Below are positions 40,643 to 50,496 of a stretch of DNA of 64,000 nucleotides, piece after piece (positions within the stretch are counted from its first letter, which is position 1; each line of letters starts with the position of its first letter). Where the stretch lies: contig CAJUTV010000014.1 in NCBI GenBank assembly GCA_910589305.1, positions 1-64,000 of the forward strand, in the 5' to 3' direction. Below the pieces are notes generated by a model. The model worked only from the letters and a program-made list of their open reading frames with translations. It did not search any database and was not told where the DNA came from. This DNA comes from an uncultured Lachnospira sp. (GTDB lineage: Bacteria > Bacillota > Clostridia > Lachnospirales > Lachnospiraceae). The position numbers and the translations under genes are program-made.

Positions 40643-43109
40643 TATTAATATGAACTTTATCAAGCTTCCAAATATCTGAAACATATTCTTCAATTGTTCT
40701 GTCTGATGAAAACTTACCAGCATTTGCAACATTTAAGATAACGGATTTAGCCCAGCTCTTCTCATTTGAATACTTCCTGTCAATTGCTTTTTGTGCATCT
40801 GCATAAGAACGGAAATCCTTTAATATAAAGTAAATATCTGCTCTTCTGCCACCTTGATTATTGAGAAGTGAATTATAGATATCTCTAAATAATTCTGTAT
40901 CTTCTGGAGAATATTTGCCATTAATTAACTCCATAAGAACCTCTCTTATATCTTGGTCATTATTAAATATATCCATAGGGTCATAACCACCCTCATTTTC
41001 ATATTTAATAACTTCGTCAGAACTAAGTCCAAAGATGACTGCATTTTCAGGACCAACTTCCTCTACAATCTCAACATTTGCACCGTCCATTGTACCAAGT
41101 GTCATAGCACCATTGAGCATAAATTTCATATTGCCTGTTCCAGATGCTTCCTTAGAAGCTGTTGAAATTTGTTCTGATACATCTGCTGCTGCAAAGATAA
41201 GCTCACCATTGGATACACGATAATTTTCAATAAATACAACTTTTATCTTTCCTTTAATCGATGCATCGTTATTGATAACTTTTGCTACATTGTTAATTAA
41301 TTTAATGGTTAATTTAGCAATCTTATAACCTGCTGCCGCTTTTGCACCAAATATAAATGTTCTTGGCTTCATATCCATATTTGGATTGCGCTTTAATTCA
41401 TTATACAGATACATTACATGCAAAATATTAAGAAGCTGTCTCTTATACTCGTGAAGTCTCTTCACTTGAACGTCAAAAATAGAGTTCGGGTCAACATCAA
41501 TGCCATTGTGTTCTTTTATATATTTTGCAAGACGCACTTTATTCTTATACTTAATCTGCATAAATTCTTGCTGACATTTTGCATCATCTGCATATACTTC
41601 CAACTTTTTAATCTGTGAAAGGTCTGTAATCCAGCCATTGCCAATCTTATCTGTCACCCAATCTGCAAGAAGCGGATTGCCGTGTAAAAGGAATCTTCTT
41701 TGTGTAATACCATTTGTCTTGTTGTTAAACTTCTCTGGCATCATCTCATAGAAATCCTTTAATTCTTGATTCTTAAGAATCTCTGTGTGAAGCTGTGCAA
41801 CACCATTGACAGAATAACCAGAAACGATTGCAAGATGTGCCATCTTTACCTGACCGTCGTAGATAATAGCCATCTTTCTAATTTTTTCCTGATTACCTGG
41901 ATACTTAACTTTAACTTCTTCTACAAAACGGCGGTTAATTTCTTCCACAATCTGATATATTCTAGGAAGAAGTCTTGAAAATAGTTCAATTGGCCATTTT
42001 TCAAGTGCTTCAGCCATAATTGTATGATTCGTATAAGCAACGGTCTTTGTTGTTACGTCCCATGCCTCATCCCAATTTAAGCCTTCCTCGTCCATTAATA
42101 TTCTCATAAGCTCTGGAATAGCAACCGTTGGGTGTGTATCATTAAGCTGAAATGTCACTTTTTCATAAAGTTTTTTAATGTCGTCGTTTGTTTCTTTATA
42201 TTTATTAACTGCACGCTGTACCGATGCTGATATAAAGAAATATTGCTGTTTTAATCGAAGTTCTTTACCTGCATAATGGTTATCGTTTGGATAGAGAACC
42301 TCTACAATATTCTTAGCAAGATTTTCTTCCTCAACCGCTTTCTGGTAATCTCCTTTATCAAAGAGGCTTAAATTAAATGTATCTACTGGTTCAGCATCCC
42401 AAATCCGAAGCGTATTGACTGTATTAACACCATAACCTACAATTGGCATATCATATGGAATGGCTGTTACTGCACGATAATCCTCCTGAACAAACATATC
42501 TCTTCCTGTTTTTTCATCTTTATAAGAACGAACATAACCGCCAAATTTTACAATAATAGGATACTCAGACCTTTTAATTTCAAAAGGATTGCCATCTTTT
42601 AACCAGTTGTCTGGCACTTCTATCTGATATCCATCTCGAATTTCCTGTTTAAACATACCATATTTATATCGGATACCACAACCATAAGCAGGATATTCAA
42701 GCGTTGCAAGAGAATCCAAAAAACATGCTGCCAATCTGCCAAGACCGCCATTGCCAAGCGCCGCATCAGGCTCTTGGTCTTCAATAACATTAATATCAAT
42801 CCCTAGTTCATCAAGTACTTCTTTAACTTCTTTATAAACGGTAAGATTGATTAAGTTATTTCCTAATGCTCTGCCCATCAAAAATTCCATTGACATATAA
42901 TATACCGTCTTTTTATTTTGTTTTACATACTCTTTTTGAGTTGCAATCCATCTGTCAATGATAAAATCCTTTACGGCATGTGCTACAGCCTGAAATTGCT
43001 GCTGCTTGTCTGCCTCATCAATATTTTTTCGATAAAGCATCTTACAGTTGCCCATAATTTCTTGTTTAAATTCGGCTTTATCAAACGCTTTTGATTTATT
43101 ATCTGCCAT
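40638..43109 (-). CDS. glgP: Glycogen phosphorylase
   Basis: This 823-residue enzyme has the length usual for glycogen/maltodextrin phosphorylases. N-terminal motifs are KKTVYYMSMEFLMGRALGNN and LGNGGLGRLAACFLDSLATL. The PLP-lysine region is EASGTGNMKFMLNGAMTLGT, continuing MDGANVEI. It releases glucose-1-phosphate from glycogen in the cytoplasm. RBS GGAGG precedes the ATG. The gene stands alone; its stop codon falls in multi-hairpin repeat copy J. With the cytoplasmic GH13 enzyme nearby it suggests glycogen or maltodextrin turnover. Confidence 0.96.
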   Translation of the reverse strand: MADNKSKAFDKAEFKQEIMGNCKMLYRKNIDEADKQQQFQAVAHAVKDFIIDRWIATQKEYVKQNKKTVYYMSMEFLMGRALGNNLINLTVYKEVKEVLDELGIDINVIEDQEPDAALGNGGLGRLAACFLDSLATLEYPAYGCGIRYKYGMFKQEIRDGYQIEVPDNWLKDGNPFEIKRSEYPIIVKFGGYVRSYKDEKTGRDMFVQEDYRAVTAIPYDMPIVGYGVNTVNTLRIWDAEPVDTFNLSLFDKGDYQKAVEEENLAKNIVEVLYPNDNHYAGKELRLKQQYFFISASVQRAVNKYKETNDDIKKLYEKVTFQLNDTHPTVAIPELMRILMDEEGLNWDEAWDVTTKTVAYTNHTIMAEALEKWPIELFSRLLPRIYQIVEEINRRFVEEVKVKYPGNQEKIRKMAIIYDGQVKMAHLAIVSGYSVNGVAQLHTEILKNQELKDFYEMMPEKFNNKTNGITQRRFLLHGNPLLADWVTDKIGNGWITDLSQIKKLEVYADDAKCQQEFMQIKYKNKVRLAKYIKEHNGIDVDPNSIFDVQVKRLHEYKRQLLNILHVMYLYNELKRNPNMDMKPRTFIFGAKAAAGYKIAKLTIKLINNVAKVINNDASIKGKIKVVFIENYRVSNGELIFAAADVSEQISTASKEASGTGNMKFMLNGAMTLGTMDGANVEIVEEVGPENAVIFGLSSDEVIKYENEGGYDPMDIFNNDQDIREVLMELINGKYSPEDTELFRDIYNSLLNNQGGRRADIYFILKDFRSYADAQKAIDRKYSNEKSWAKSVILNVANAGKFSSDRTIEEYVSDIWKLDKVHINI

Positions 43110-43282
43110 TTAATTTTTCCTCCATGTTTTTCTTAGTAAAAATAAGTTATAAAATGGTTTTAAATTGTCTCATATACTTTTAGTGAGTTACATTATACAC
43201 ATTTTTATAGATATATGCAAGCTAAACGCCACACAAGTCAAGCAAAATTGCATAATCAATCTTGTATGGCTAAATGATTCCA

Positions 43283-46200
43283 TTATAATTTTTCTATTTT
43301 CTCTACTCCAAGTATTACTTTTTCACCATTAATATCCCACTCTTTTATAAATCCTTTTGCCTGACCGCTTTCAATCGTGTCTGCCAACACAATTTTTTTA
43401 ATGGACTCTGAATTATTATGGATTAAATCTTCTAACTTATCATTCTCACAAACAGTTACAACGATTCTATCCATCACTTCAAATCCTGCATCTTTACGCA
43501 TGGTTTGAATTTTGCTTACAATCTCTCTGACAAACCCTTCCTCTATCAATTCAGGCGTGAGATTGGTATCCATAACAACGGTTATTCCTTTATCTGAATT
43601 GGCAACAAATCCTTCTAACTGTGTCATCTCAATAAGCAAATCTTCTTTCATAAGCTCTATGGTCTGTCCGCCAATTTCTAATTTGAGGCTGCCCTCTGCA
43701 TTTAATGTGTCCATTGCCGTATTACCGTCAAGTGCTGTAAGCTCTTTGCGGATATCATTAATAATCTTTCCGTATTTTGGACCAAGTGTTTTTAACTGCG
43801 GCTTAAAGCTATATGATGTAAATGCCCTTACATCTTGTGTATATTCAATCTTTTTTACATTCAATTCATCGGCTATAATTGATGTAAAAAAGTCATCTAA
43901 CTGCCAATCCGCTTTAATAAACATCTGTCCTATTGGCTGTCTGTTCTTAATATTTGTCGCATTACGACATGCACGTCCAATAACAACTGCCGCAAGTACA
44001 TTTTCCATATTATTCTCAAGCTGTGTATCAATCCATTCTTCTTTAACTTGCGGATAATCGCATAAATGTACGCTTATTGGAGCATTTTTATCAATACTGC
44101 ACACTAGATTTCTATAAATCGTTTCTGTCATAAAAGGAATCATTGGCGCAGCTACTTTACTAAGCGTTACAAGCGTTGTATAAAGTGTCATATAAGCGTT
44201 GATTTTATCTTGTTCCATACCTTTTGCCCAAAAACGCTCACGGCTGCATCGTACATACCAATTGGAAAGTTCATCTACAAAATTTTCCAAAATACGTGCC
44301 GTCTCTGTAATCTTATAATTTTCAAGATTTTCATCTACGGTTTTTACTACGGTATTTAATTTTGACAAAATCCATTTATCCATGACTGTCAATTTATCGT
44401 ATTCCAATGTATATTTTGTGGCGTCAAATTCATCAATATTTGCATAGAGAACAAAAAAGGCATAGGTGTTCCAAATCGTTCCCATAAATTTTCTTTGTCC
44501 TTCTGTAACCGCTTTATCATGGAATCGGTTAGGAAGCCAAGGGGCTGAATTTTCATAAAAATACCATCTTATTGCATCGGCTCCATGTGTTTCAAGTGCT
44601 TCAAATGGGTCAACTGCATTTCCTTTGGACTTACTCATCTTTTGTCCATTTGCATCTTGTACATGTCCTAACACAATAACATTTTCATAAGGCGCTTTGT
44701 TAAACAGTAAAGTTGATATTGCAAGCAGTGAATAAAACCACCCTCTTGTCTGGTCAACGGCTTCTGATATAAATTTTGCCGGAAATTGCTGTTCAAACAA
44801 TTCTTTATTTTCAAATGGATAATGATGCTGTGCAAACGGCATAGAACCTGAATCAAACCAGCAGTCAATCACTTCTGGAACTCGTTTCATTTTACCCTTA
44901 CATTTTGGACAATTACATAAAACGTCGTCAATATATGGTCGGTGAAGCTCGATATCATCTGGACAATTATCGGAATTAGCCTTTAACTCTTCAATGCTGC
45001 CAATTGACATCATCTCCCCACAGTCATCACAAACCCAAATATTAAGAGGCGTTCCCCAATAGCGGTTACGTGATATGCCCCAGTCTTGGACATTTTCAAG
45101 CCATGAACCAAAACGTCCTGAACCGATTGTGTCTGGAATCCAATTAATCGTTTTATTGTTAGCAACAAGATTTTTCTTAACCTCTTCATCGGTCATTTTT
45201 ATAAACCAAGACTCCCTTGCATAATAGATAAGAGGCGTGTCACATCTCCAGCAAAACGGATAATCATGCTCAAATTTTGGCGCGCTAAACAACTTATCTT
45301 CCTTATCAAGGTCTTTCAAAATCTCTGGGTCTGCCTTTTTAACAAAAAGACCAGCATAAGGAGTTTCCTCTGTCATATCACCCTTTGCATCGACAAATTG
45401 AACAAATGGAAGGTCATATTTTCGCCCAACTCTTGCATCGTCCTCACCAAATGCTGGAGCAATATGAACAATTCCTGTACCATCTCCCATTGTTACATAA
45501 TCGTCACATGTCACAAAATGCGCTTTCTTTTTCTGATTTTTAGCAGACACACCTGTACACTCAAAAAGCGGTTCATATTCTTTACGTTCTAAATCCGTAC
45601 CTACATATCTTTCAAGAATACAATAATCTATACCTTCTCCTGTTACTGCCTCTGTCACATTACCCACATTACCGTTTTCATCGGTTTCTAATGACTTTCC
45701 ATCTGCTGTCTGTCCAACTTTTGCTGCAAGTCCTCCAAGCACAGAATCAAGAAGGGCTAAAGCCATATAATATGTCTTGCCGTCTGCTGCTTTTACTTTT
45801 ACATAAGTTTCCTGTGGATTGACACAGAGCGCAACATTGGATGGAAGTGTCCAAGGTGTTGTTGTCCATGCAAGAAAATATGCGTCTTCGCCAATACATT
45901 TAAAACGAACAACTGCCGAACGCTCTTTAACTGCTTTATAGCCTTGCGCAACCTCATGGGAAGAAAGAGGCGTACCACAGCGAGGACAATATGGAACAAT
46001 TTTAAATCCCTTATAAAGAAGACCTTTGTCCCAAATTTGTTTTAATGCCCACCATTCTGATTCTATAAAATCATCATTATAAGTAACATAAGGATTGTCC
46101 ATATCCGCCCAAAAGCCAACTGTTGATGAAAAATCCTCCCACATTCCTTTATATTTCCAAACACTTTCTTTACAATACTTGATAAATGGCTCTAAACCAT

Positions 46201-46534
46201 ACTCTTCAATCTGTTCTTTTCCATCAAGCCCGAGCATTTTTTCAACTTCAAGCTCTACAGGAAGTCCATGTGTATCCCAGCCTGCTTTGCGGGGAACCAT
46301 ATAGCCTTTCATTGTGCGGTATCTTGGAATCATATCCTTAATAACTCTTGTAAGTACATGCCCGATATGCGGTTTGCCATTGGCAGTCGGCGGACCGTCA
46401 TAAAATGTGTAGGTCTCACCCTGCTTACGATTTTCAATGCTTTTTTCAAATACATTGTTTTCTTTCCAAAATTTTTCGACTTCTTTTTCTCTCTCAACAA
46501 AATTCATATCCGATGACACTTTTTCATAAACCAT
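43283..46534 (-). CDS. ileS: Isoleucyl-tRNA synthetase
   Basis: This 1083-residue class I synthetase has the HIGH motif in PPTANGKPHIGHVLTR, KMSKS in GQKMSKSKGNAVDP, and a tryptophan-rich WDTHGLPVELEVEKMLG near the start. The size and C-terminal anticodon-binding part fit the eukaryote-like clade of IleRS found in many anaerobic Firmicutes. ATG at 46534 is preferred: AGGAG lies about eight bases ahead. A T-box leader with an ATC specifier lies 170-430 bases upstream, so expression should respond to uncharged tRNA-Ile. A transposon-like hairpin repeat lies between leader and gene. Confidence 0.96.
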   Translation of the reverse strand: MVYEKVSSDMNFVEREKEVEKFWKENNVFEKSIENRKQGETYTFYDGPPTANGKPHIGHVLTRVIKDMIPRYRTMKGYMVPRKAGWDTHGLPVELEVEKMLGLDGKEQIEEYGLEPFIKYCKESVWKYKGMWEDFSSTVGFWADMDNPYVTYNDDFIESEWWALKQIWDKGLLYKGFKIVPYCPRCGTPLSSHEVAQGYKAVKERSAVVRFKCIGEDAYFLAWTTTPWTLPSNVALCVNPQETYVKVKAADGKTYYMALALLDSVLGGLAAKVGQTADGKSLETDENGNVGNVTEAVTGEGIDYCILERYVGTDLERKEYEPLFECTGVSAKNQKKKAHFVTCDDYVTMGDGTGIVHIAPAFGEDDARVGRKYDLPFVQFVDAKGDMTEETPYAGLFVKKADPEILKDLDKEDKLFSAPKFEHDYPFCWRCDTPLIYYARESWFIKMTDEEVKKNLVANNKTINWIPDTIGSGRFGSWLENVQDWGISRNRYWGTPLNIWVCDDCGEMMSIGSIEELKANSDNCPDDIELHRPYIDDVLCNCPKCKGKMKRVPEVIDCWFDSGSMPFAQHHYPFENKELFEQQFPAKFISEAVDQTRGWFYSLLAISTLLFNKAPYENVIVLGHVQDANGQKMSKSKGNAVDPFEALETHGADAIRWYFYENSAPWLPNRFHDKAVTEGQRKFMGTIWNTYAFFVLYANIDEFDATKYTLEYDKLTVMDKWILSKLNTVVKTVDENLENYKITETARILENFVDELSNWYVRCSRERFWAKGMEQDKINAYMTLYTTLVTLSKVAAPMIPFMTETIYRNLVCSIDKNAPISVHLCDYPQVKEEWIDTQLENNMENVLAAVVIGRACRNATNIKNRQPIGQMFIKADWQLDDFFTSIIADELNVKKIEYTQDVRAFTSYSFKPQLKTLGPKYGKIINDIRKELTALDGNTAMDTLNAEGSLKLEIGGQTIELMKEDLLIEMTQLEGFVANSDKGITVVMDTNLTPELIEEGFVREIVSKIQTMRKDAGFEVMDRIVVTVCENDKLEDLIHNNSESIKKIVLADTIESGQAKGFIKEWDINGEKVILGVEKIEKL

Positions 46535-46597
46535 CTTCAAATCTCCTTTCTAACAATTACTTTTTTAATACTTGAGAACCTTTTATAATTTTAAAAA

Positions 46598-46690
46598 GGG
46601 CTGCTGCAAAATAAAATTTTTCACAAGATGTACTACCATATTGTTTCGCTGATATCAACCTTGTATAAAAAATTCATTTTGCAACAGCCC
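46598..46690 (-). repeat. GGGCTGTTGCAAAA miniature inverted-repeat element, copy 1
   Basis: This 93-base element has near-perfect terminal repeats GGGCTGTTGCAAAAT and ATTTTGCAGCAGCCC. In the direction of ileS it lies after the T-box stem and is followed by TTTTT, giving a complete hairpin-plus-U-run. A second member is at 54647-54741. No gene is inside. Confidence 0.8.
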
Positions 46691-46709
46691 AAAAATAATG
46701 AACTTGAAT

Positions 46710-46965
46710 AATTACTACATACCAGCATATGCGTCCCTTATAACGGTGGGATTACCGTCTTCACTTAATCTTTGCAGCAATGCTTTTGCTTATATTCAAC
46801 CAAATATCTAGCAGCAGTCCTTAGATAGACTTTTTAGCATGTCCGCTTATTTCAGTTCAGATGCTTGGAAGTGATATTCAAATACAGCCTACTCATACCG
46901 GCTCTCACCGTCCCGGCTCGCTAACATTTTCCCCTGTATTCTACTGTCTTCGTCACAGCATTTAA
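46710..46965 (-). ncRNA. T-box leader of ileS, isoleucine specifier
   Basis: Read on the minus strand: GTGACGAAGACAGTAG opens stem I, then GCGAGCCGGGACGGTGAGAG and CCGG, the standard AG-bulge/loop region, and the specifier loop GAATATCACTTC with ATC (Ile) at 46875-46873, followed by CTGAA. This is canonical T-box stem I. The T-box/antiterminator itself is not clear: instead of GGGTGGNACCGCG I see GACGGTAATCCCACCG, AAGGGACG and a later CTGGTATG. The terminator normally placed here is not evident. Confidence 0.75.
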
Positions 46966-46969
46966 TCAT

Positions 46970-46998
46970 ATTTTATAAAAATCCATATAAATTGTCAA
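46970..46998 (-). promoter_or_regulatory. ileS promoter
   Basis: TTGACA at 46998-46993, 17-base spacer, TAAAAT at 46975-46970, directly ahead of the T-box. Confidence 0.8.
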
Positions 46999-47032
46999 GG
47001 ATTTAATTATTTGCTACCGCTTGCTTTTCATA

Positions 47033-47677
47033 TTAATATTCTGAAATTTCAATCATAAACTGTTCTATTAATTTATAGACACTTGTAAATGGATTCATAT
47101 CTTTAATATTTGTAAATGTCCTTTTTCCCTCAGCAGCATACAGTTTTTCCAAAGTCCGTGCATTATCAATAGCTTTTTCTATATCACCATTTTGAACTAT
47201 CTCACGAGTTTTGCCTCTATGTCCTTTAGAATAAGTGCCATGCAAATGAGACGATAAACGTTGGTAAATTTCTCTTTTTGATATTTTCTCCTCCACATCT
47301 TCAAAATGCATCAACAACCATGTTTCAAACAAATAGTTAGAAACTAACAATTCATATCCTGTAGCTGACAATACTACTGCTTGGATATCTGGTGGGGCAT
47401 CACAATCAAATGCCAAATATTTACCATAATTATTGTATTTCTGATTATGTTTGTCATCATCCATAAATTTGTCTGCATAATTTAAAACAGACTTTGCATT
47501 TCCATTGGCAGTTTCTAAAATAACTTCTATATCTGTATATTTATTTTTTTTAATAATTTCTGTAAAGTAATCAAAATAATATTTTTCAGTTTTTCCTTCA
47601 CAAAATATGATAATACGACCTATATTCGTTTTCTTTGTTTCTGAGAGACGTTGTGGTGATAACTTTGTTCTACCCAT
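47033..47677 (-). CDS. RloB-family protein of an RloA/RloB (AbiL-like) defence pair
   Basis: This 214-residue protein begins with basic residues and then GRIIIFCEGKTEKYYFDYF (E27, E31), the RloB start that resembles a Toprim metal site. D91 and D93 in YLAFDCDAPP complete the acidic set. YLFETWLLMHFE is the conserved family segment. Such proteins accompany an AAA ATPase in abortive-infection type systems such as lactococcal AbiL, where they are thought to be nucleases. The gene overlaps the ATPase gene by eight bases. The activity is inferred from family. Confidence 0.85.
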   Translation of the reverse strand: MGRTKLSPQRLSETKKTNIGRIIIFCEGKTEKYYFDYFTEIIKKNKYTDIEVILETANGNAKSVLNYADKFMDDDKHNQKYNNYGKYLAFDCDAPPDIQAVVLSATGYELLVSNYLFETWLLMHFEDVEEKISKREIYQRLSSHLHGTYSKGHRGKTREIVQNGDIEKAIDNARTLEKLYAAEGKRTFTNIKDMNPFTSVYKLIEQFMIEISEY

Positions 47678-48944
47678 TTAATTTACCATCCATAATATCA
47701 TCATAATTAAAAATAGGAATAGCTCCATATTTCCCTTGAAGATAATCTTTATTAAAAGTTGCGTCCTCACGCACTTTCAAGTCAGAAAGAGCATATAAAC
47801 TGGATTCTCCACGTTCATTTTTATCTATAAATACCACCTCATCACGTCGAAATTGCTCTTTATTTAATAAAGAAATATCATGTGTAGTAAAAATTAACTG
47901 GGCTTTTTTGTTTTGGCTTGAACAAAAAATATCCACAATCAACTTTGTTAATAGTGGATGTAATCTTGCAGACATTTCATCTACTATAAACACACCACCC
48001 TTTGAAATCATTTCAATAATATTCTGAATATATGCCAAAAAACGAAGAGTACCTGTGGACTCCTGCTGTAAATCAAAAAGTTTTTCTCCAACTATATTTC
48101 CATCTTCATCATAAATATCATGTACTGTACGAACAACTTTTTCTTTCTTTTTTTTACCAGTATGTTCATCGAAAATCGTTTCCGTCTGTACATCAAGTCG
48201 CTTGATACCAACATCAATTAAACGAAGATATTGTTCTACCTTTTTTCTATATGACTTATTATTAACTAGTTTTTTTGAAATTCCAACCATTCCAGCTAAT
48301 CCCTTTACTGTAATTTCAAAAAATATTTCAGTAAATACATTGTATTTTTGAATAAAGAACGAAAGAAAATCACCAAGTATCATTTTTTTTGGTTCTTCAT
48401 CAAGAAAGTACTCAAGCACTGCAATATAAAGCCTCTCAGCAGGTAATTTTTTATAATCTTCCAACATTTTTTGATATTTATTTCCAAAAGAAAGCCTTGT
48501 GCCAGTACGTTCAAAAACTTTTTTGTCATCAATAAATAACCATTCATTTAAAACTTCTTTTGATGTACATTCAAAACCATATTGTATCTGTTTATTATTA
48601 TGCAAAAATATAATATCAAATTCTGAAGCATTGTTTATATCATTTGATAATTCAAATGGCTCTAACTTGATTTTCATATCCATTTTATTGGATGCAAAGT
48701 CTTCATTTTCTTTTTTGTTGATAAATTGAGAAAATATATACTGTTCAAAAAAGAACATTGCTGAAATTAAATTAGACTTTCCTGATGCATTTGCCCCATA
48801 CAAAGCTGTTGCCTTCAATAGACTAATTTTATCATTTACACGTATAACATGAGTAGGATGCTGCACATATGAAGTTGCCCTCATATCAAGTATAGATTCA
48901 TTTTTAAATGAGGTATAGTTTTTTACCTTAAACATTAATAACAT
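47670..48944 (-). CDS. RloA-type AAA ATPase of the defence pair
   Basis: The start at 48944 has GGAGG ahead and gives 424 residues; longer forms upstream have no RBS. N-terminal MFKVKNYTSFKNESILDMRA and Walker A ALYGANASGKSNL (about residues 48-60) mark an AAA_15/21 SMC-like ATPase. The C-terminal part has the signature-like QQESTGTLRFLAYI, Walker B GGVFIVDEMSARLHP and the switch histidine in FTTHDISLL. In RloAB/AbiL systems this ATPase senses infection and controls the partner. The two genes form a compact unit with overlapping ends. Confidence 0.88.
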   Translation of the reverse strand: MLLMFKVKNYTSFKNESILDMRATSYVQHPTHVIRVNDKISLLKATALYGANASGKSNLISAMFFFEQYIFSQFINKKENEDFASNKMDMKIKLEPFELSNDINNASEFDIIFLHNNKQIQYGFECTSKEVLNEWLFIDDKKVFERTGTRLSFGNKYQKMLEDYKKLPAERLYIAVLEYFLDEEPKKMILGDFLSFFIQKYNVFTEIFFEITVKGLAGMVGISKKLVNNKSYRKKVEQYLRLIDVGIKRLDVQTETIFDEHTGKKKKEKVVRTVHDIYDEDGNIVGEKLFDLQQESTGTLRFLAYIQNIIEMISKGGVFIVDEMSARLHPLLTKLIVDIFCSSQNKKAQLIFTTHDISLLNKEQFRRDEVVFIDKNERGESSLYALSDLKVREDATFNKDYLQGKYGAIPIFNYDDIMDGKLNG

Positions 48945-49134
48945 TCGTTTTACCTCCAAAATACAACATCTCCATATTATAGTATAGCCATCAAATTTAA
49001 AAAGCAACATGTTTATCGAAATTTTTGGAAATATATTAAAAATCTTGATAATTATATGGCATATTTTTTTCATATTATCGAAAATATCGCTATTAGATAC
49101 AAAAAACATTGTAACCTACTATCTCCACAGGCGT

Positions 49135-50064
49135 TTATAGTTCACCTTGAGCTAACAAATTATCTTTTCCCATACCACATACAAATGGATTAGAATCATA
49201 AAGATGACAAAATGTCAAAAAATCAGAACGCTGTTTTGGATTTTTCATTATTTTTACAAGCAATTCATTTGGAAGAGTTCTTGCATATGCACCAGGACCT
49301 GCCATTTTAATGTTTTTCACACCAAAACGTTTCAATATATTTTCTAATTCATCGGGCATAAAGGTATATGTTATACACCATGGCGTACCTCCATTTTCAT
49401 ATTTGGCAATTTCTTTATCACCACCCATAACGCCTTCATTCCATAACTTCATAACAGAATCTTTGTTAAACTGAAAAGTCTCGATTGCATTTTCTTTATT
49501 CTTTATGCACCATTTAACAAATGGGTCGTTACAGTTTTCATCTAATATAAATTGATTTTTTTGTATTGGATTTGCCAAATATGGAAGAAATCCTAAACGA
49601 CTTGATACACTTATCATAATATGTTTGCGGCATATACGTACCAGTTCACCGATAACCTTTTCTTGATTGGGATATGTATATGAAATAGGAGCGTCAAAAG
49701 ATATAACCATATCAAAGGATTTATCTTTTATATCTTTTAAATCTTCCAATGCTCCTTTTACAAATGTTATTCTGTCAACAACTCCTTCTTTTTTGGCTAA
49801 TTCTTTTGCCTTATCTATCATAGGCTGTGAAATATCAAAATGTGTAACTTCACAGCCATGTTTTGCAAGAAGAATGGAAAATCTTCCGCATCCTGCACCG
49901 CCATCAAATACCGTTTTTATACCATGCAAATGATAAAGCAATTCCTTTTCAATATGACTTTTTTGAATAATGTCATCAATAAATGTTTCTTCTCTATGAC
50001 TTTCAAGTTCACCTTTATCTGGCATATTCCACAATCGCTCTGATATTTTTCTACTATAATCCAT
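49135..50064 (-). CDS. Class I SAM-dependent methyltransferase
   Basis: This 309-residue protein has motif I VFDGGAGCGRFSILLAKHG, the acidic residue after strand 2 in THFDISQPMI, and motif IV-like DMVISFDAPISYTYP. The C-terminal 120 residues are not typical of a named family. The substrate may be a small molecule or a ring metabolite. It lies about 190 bases upstream of the defence pair in the same direction with a leader between, so they may be separately transcribed. RBS AAAGGAAAGGG. Confidence 0.8.
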   Translation of the reverse strand: MDYSRKISERLWNMPDKGELESHREETFIDDIIQKSHIEKELLYHLHGIKTVFDGGAGCGRFSILLAKHGCEVTHFDISQPMIDKAKELAKKEGVVDRITFVKGALEDLKDIKDKSFDMVISFDAPISYTYPNQEKVIGELVRICRKHIMISVSSRLGFLPYLANPIQKNQFILDENCNDPFVKWCIKNKENAIETFQFNKDSVMKLWNEGVMGGDKEIAKYENGGTPWCITYTFMPDELENILKRFGVKNIKMAGPGAYARTLPNELLVKIMKNPKQRSDFLTFCHLYDSNPFVCGMGKDNLLAQGEL

Positions 50065-50218
50065 AAATCCCTTTCCTTTATCTGTAATAATTGTTATATT
50101 ATCCGTGTTATTGACTTTTGTATCATTTTTTAATAGCCTATCATATTTTAGTATGACATTCTACCTCATATATTTTTATAAAAAAATATAAGCCAATACC
50201 AAGTATCAGCTCACATTT

Positions 50219-50386
50219 TTACTCTTTCATTTTTCTTAAAATACGCTGTATGCTCTTCTTTGATAGATAATATTTACAGGCTAGTTCTGAAACCTTGCTT
50301 CCTGCAAGATAATCCTTGTAAATTTGTTGGTCACGCTTCAAAAGTTCCTGCTTAATTTGTGTGCCTGTTCCCCATGTCTGCCTCCT
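50219..50386 (-). pseudogene. C-terminal remnant of a CD3324/Mor-like HTH protein
   Basis: The frame reads RRQTWGTGTQIKQELLKRDQ, QIYKDYLAGSKVSELACKYY, LSKKSIQRILRKMKE, then TAA at 50219. This is the HTH-containing C-terminal half of small regulators in the CD3324 group, in which the leading residues WG-T-I are conserved. No matching N-terminal half or start codon with RBS is found upstream, so the gene is truncated. It lies between the methyltransferase and MATE genes. Confidence 0.65.
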
Positions 50387-50496
50387 AAACAATATTTTTT
50401 AGAATAGCATTGGCTATAACAATTTTATTGCAATAGCCAGTGCTATGCAAACATAACATATCGTCTCATATACAAATTTCCTTTTTAAACGTTCTT

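Noticed and set aside
43512..44057. Plus-strand ORF of 181 codons inside ileS
   Set aside because: It lies wholly opposite the clearly coding IleRS sequence; no RBS and no recognisable domain.
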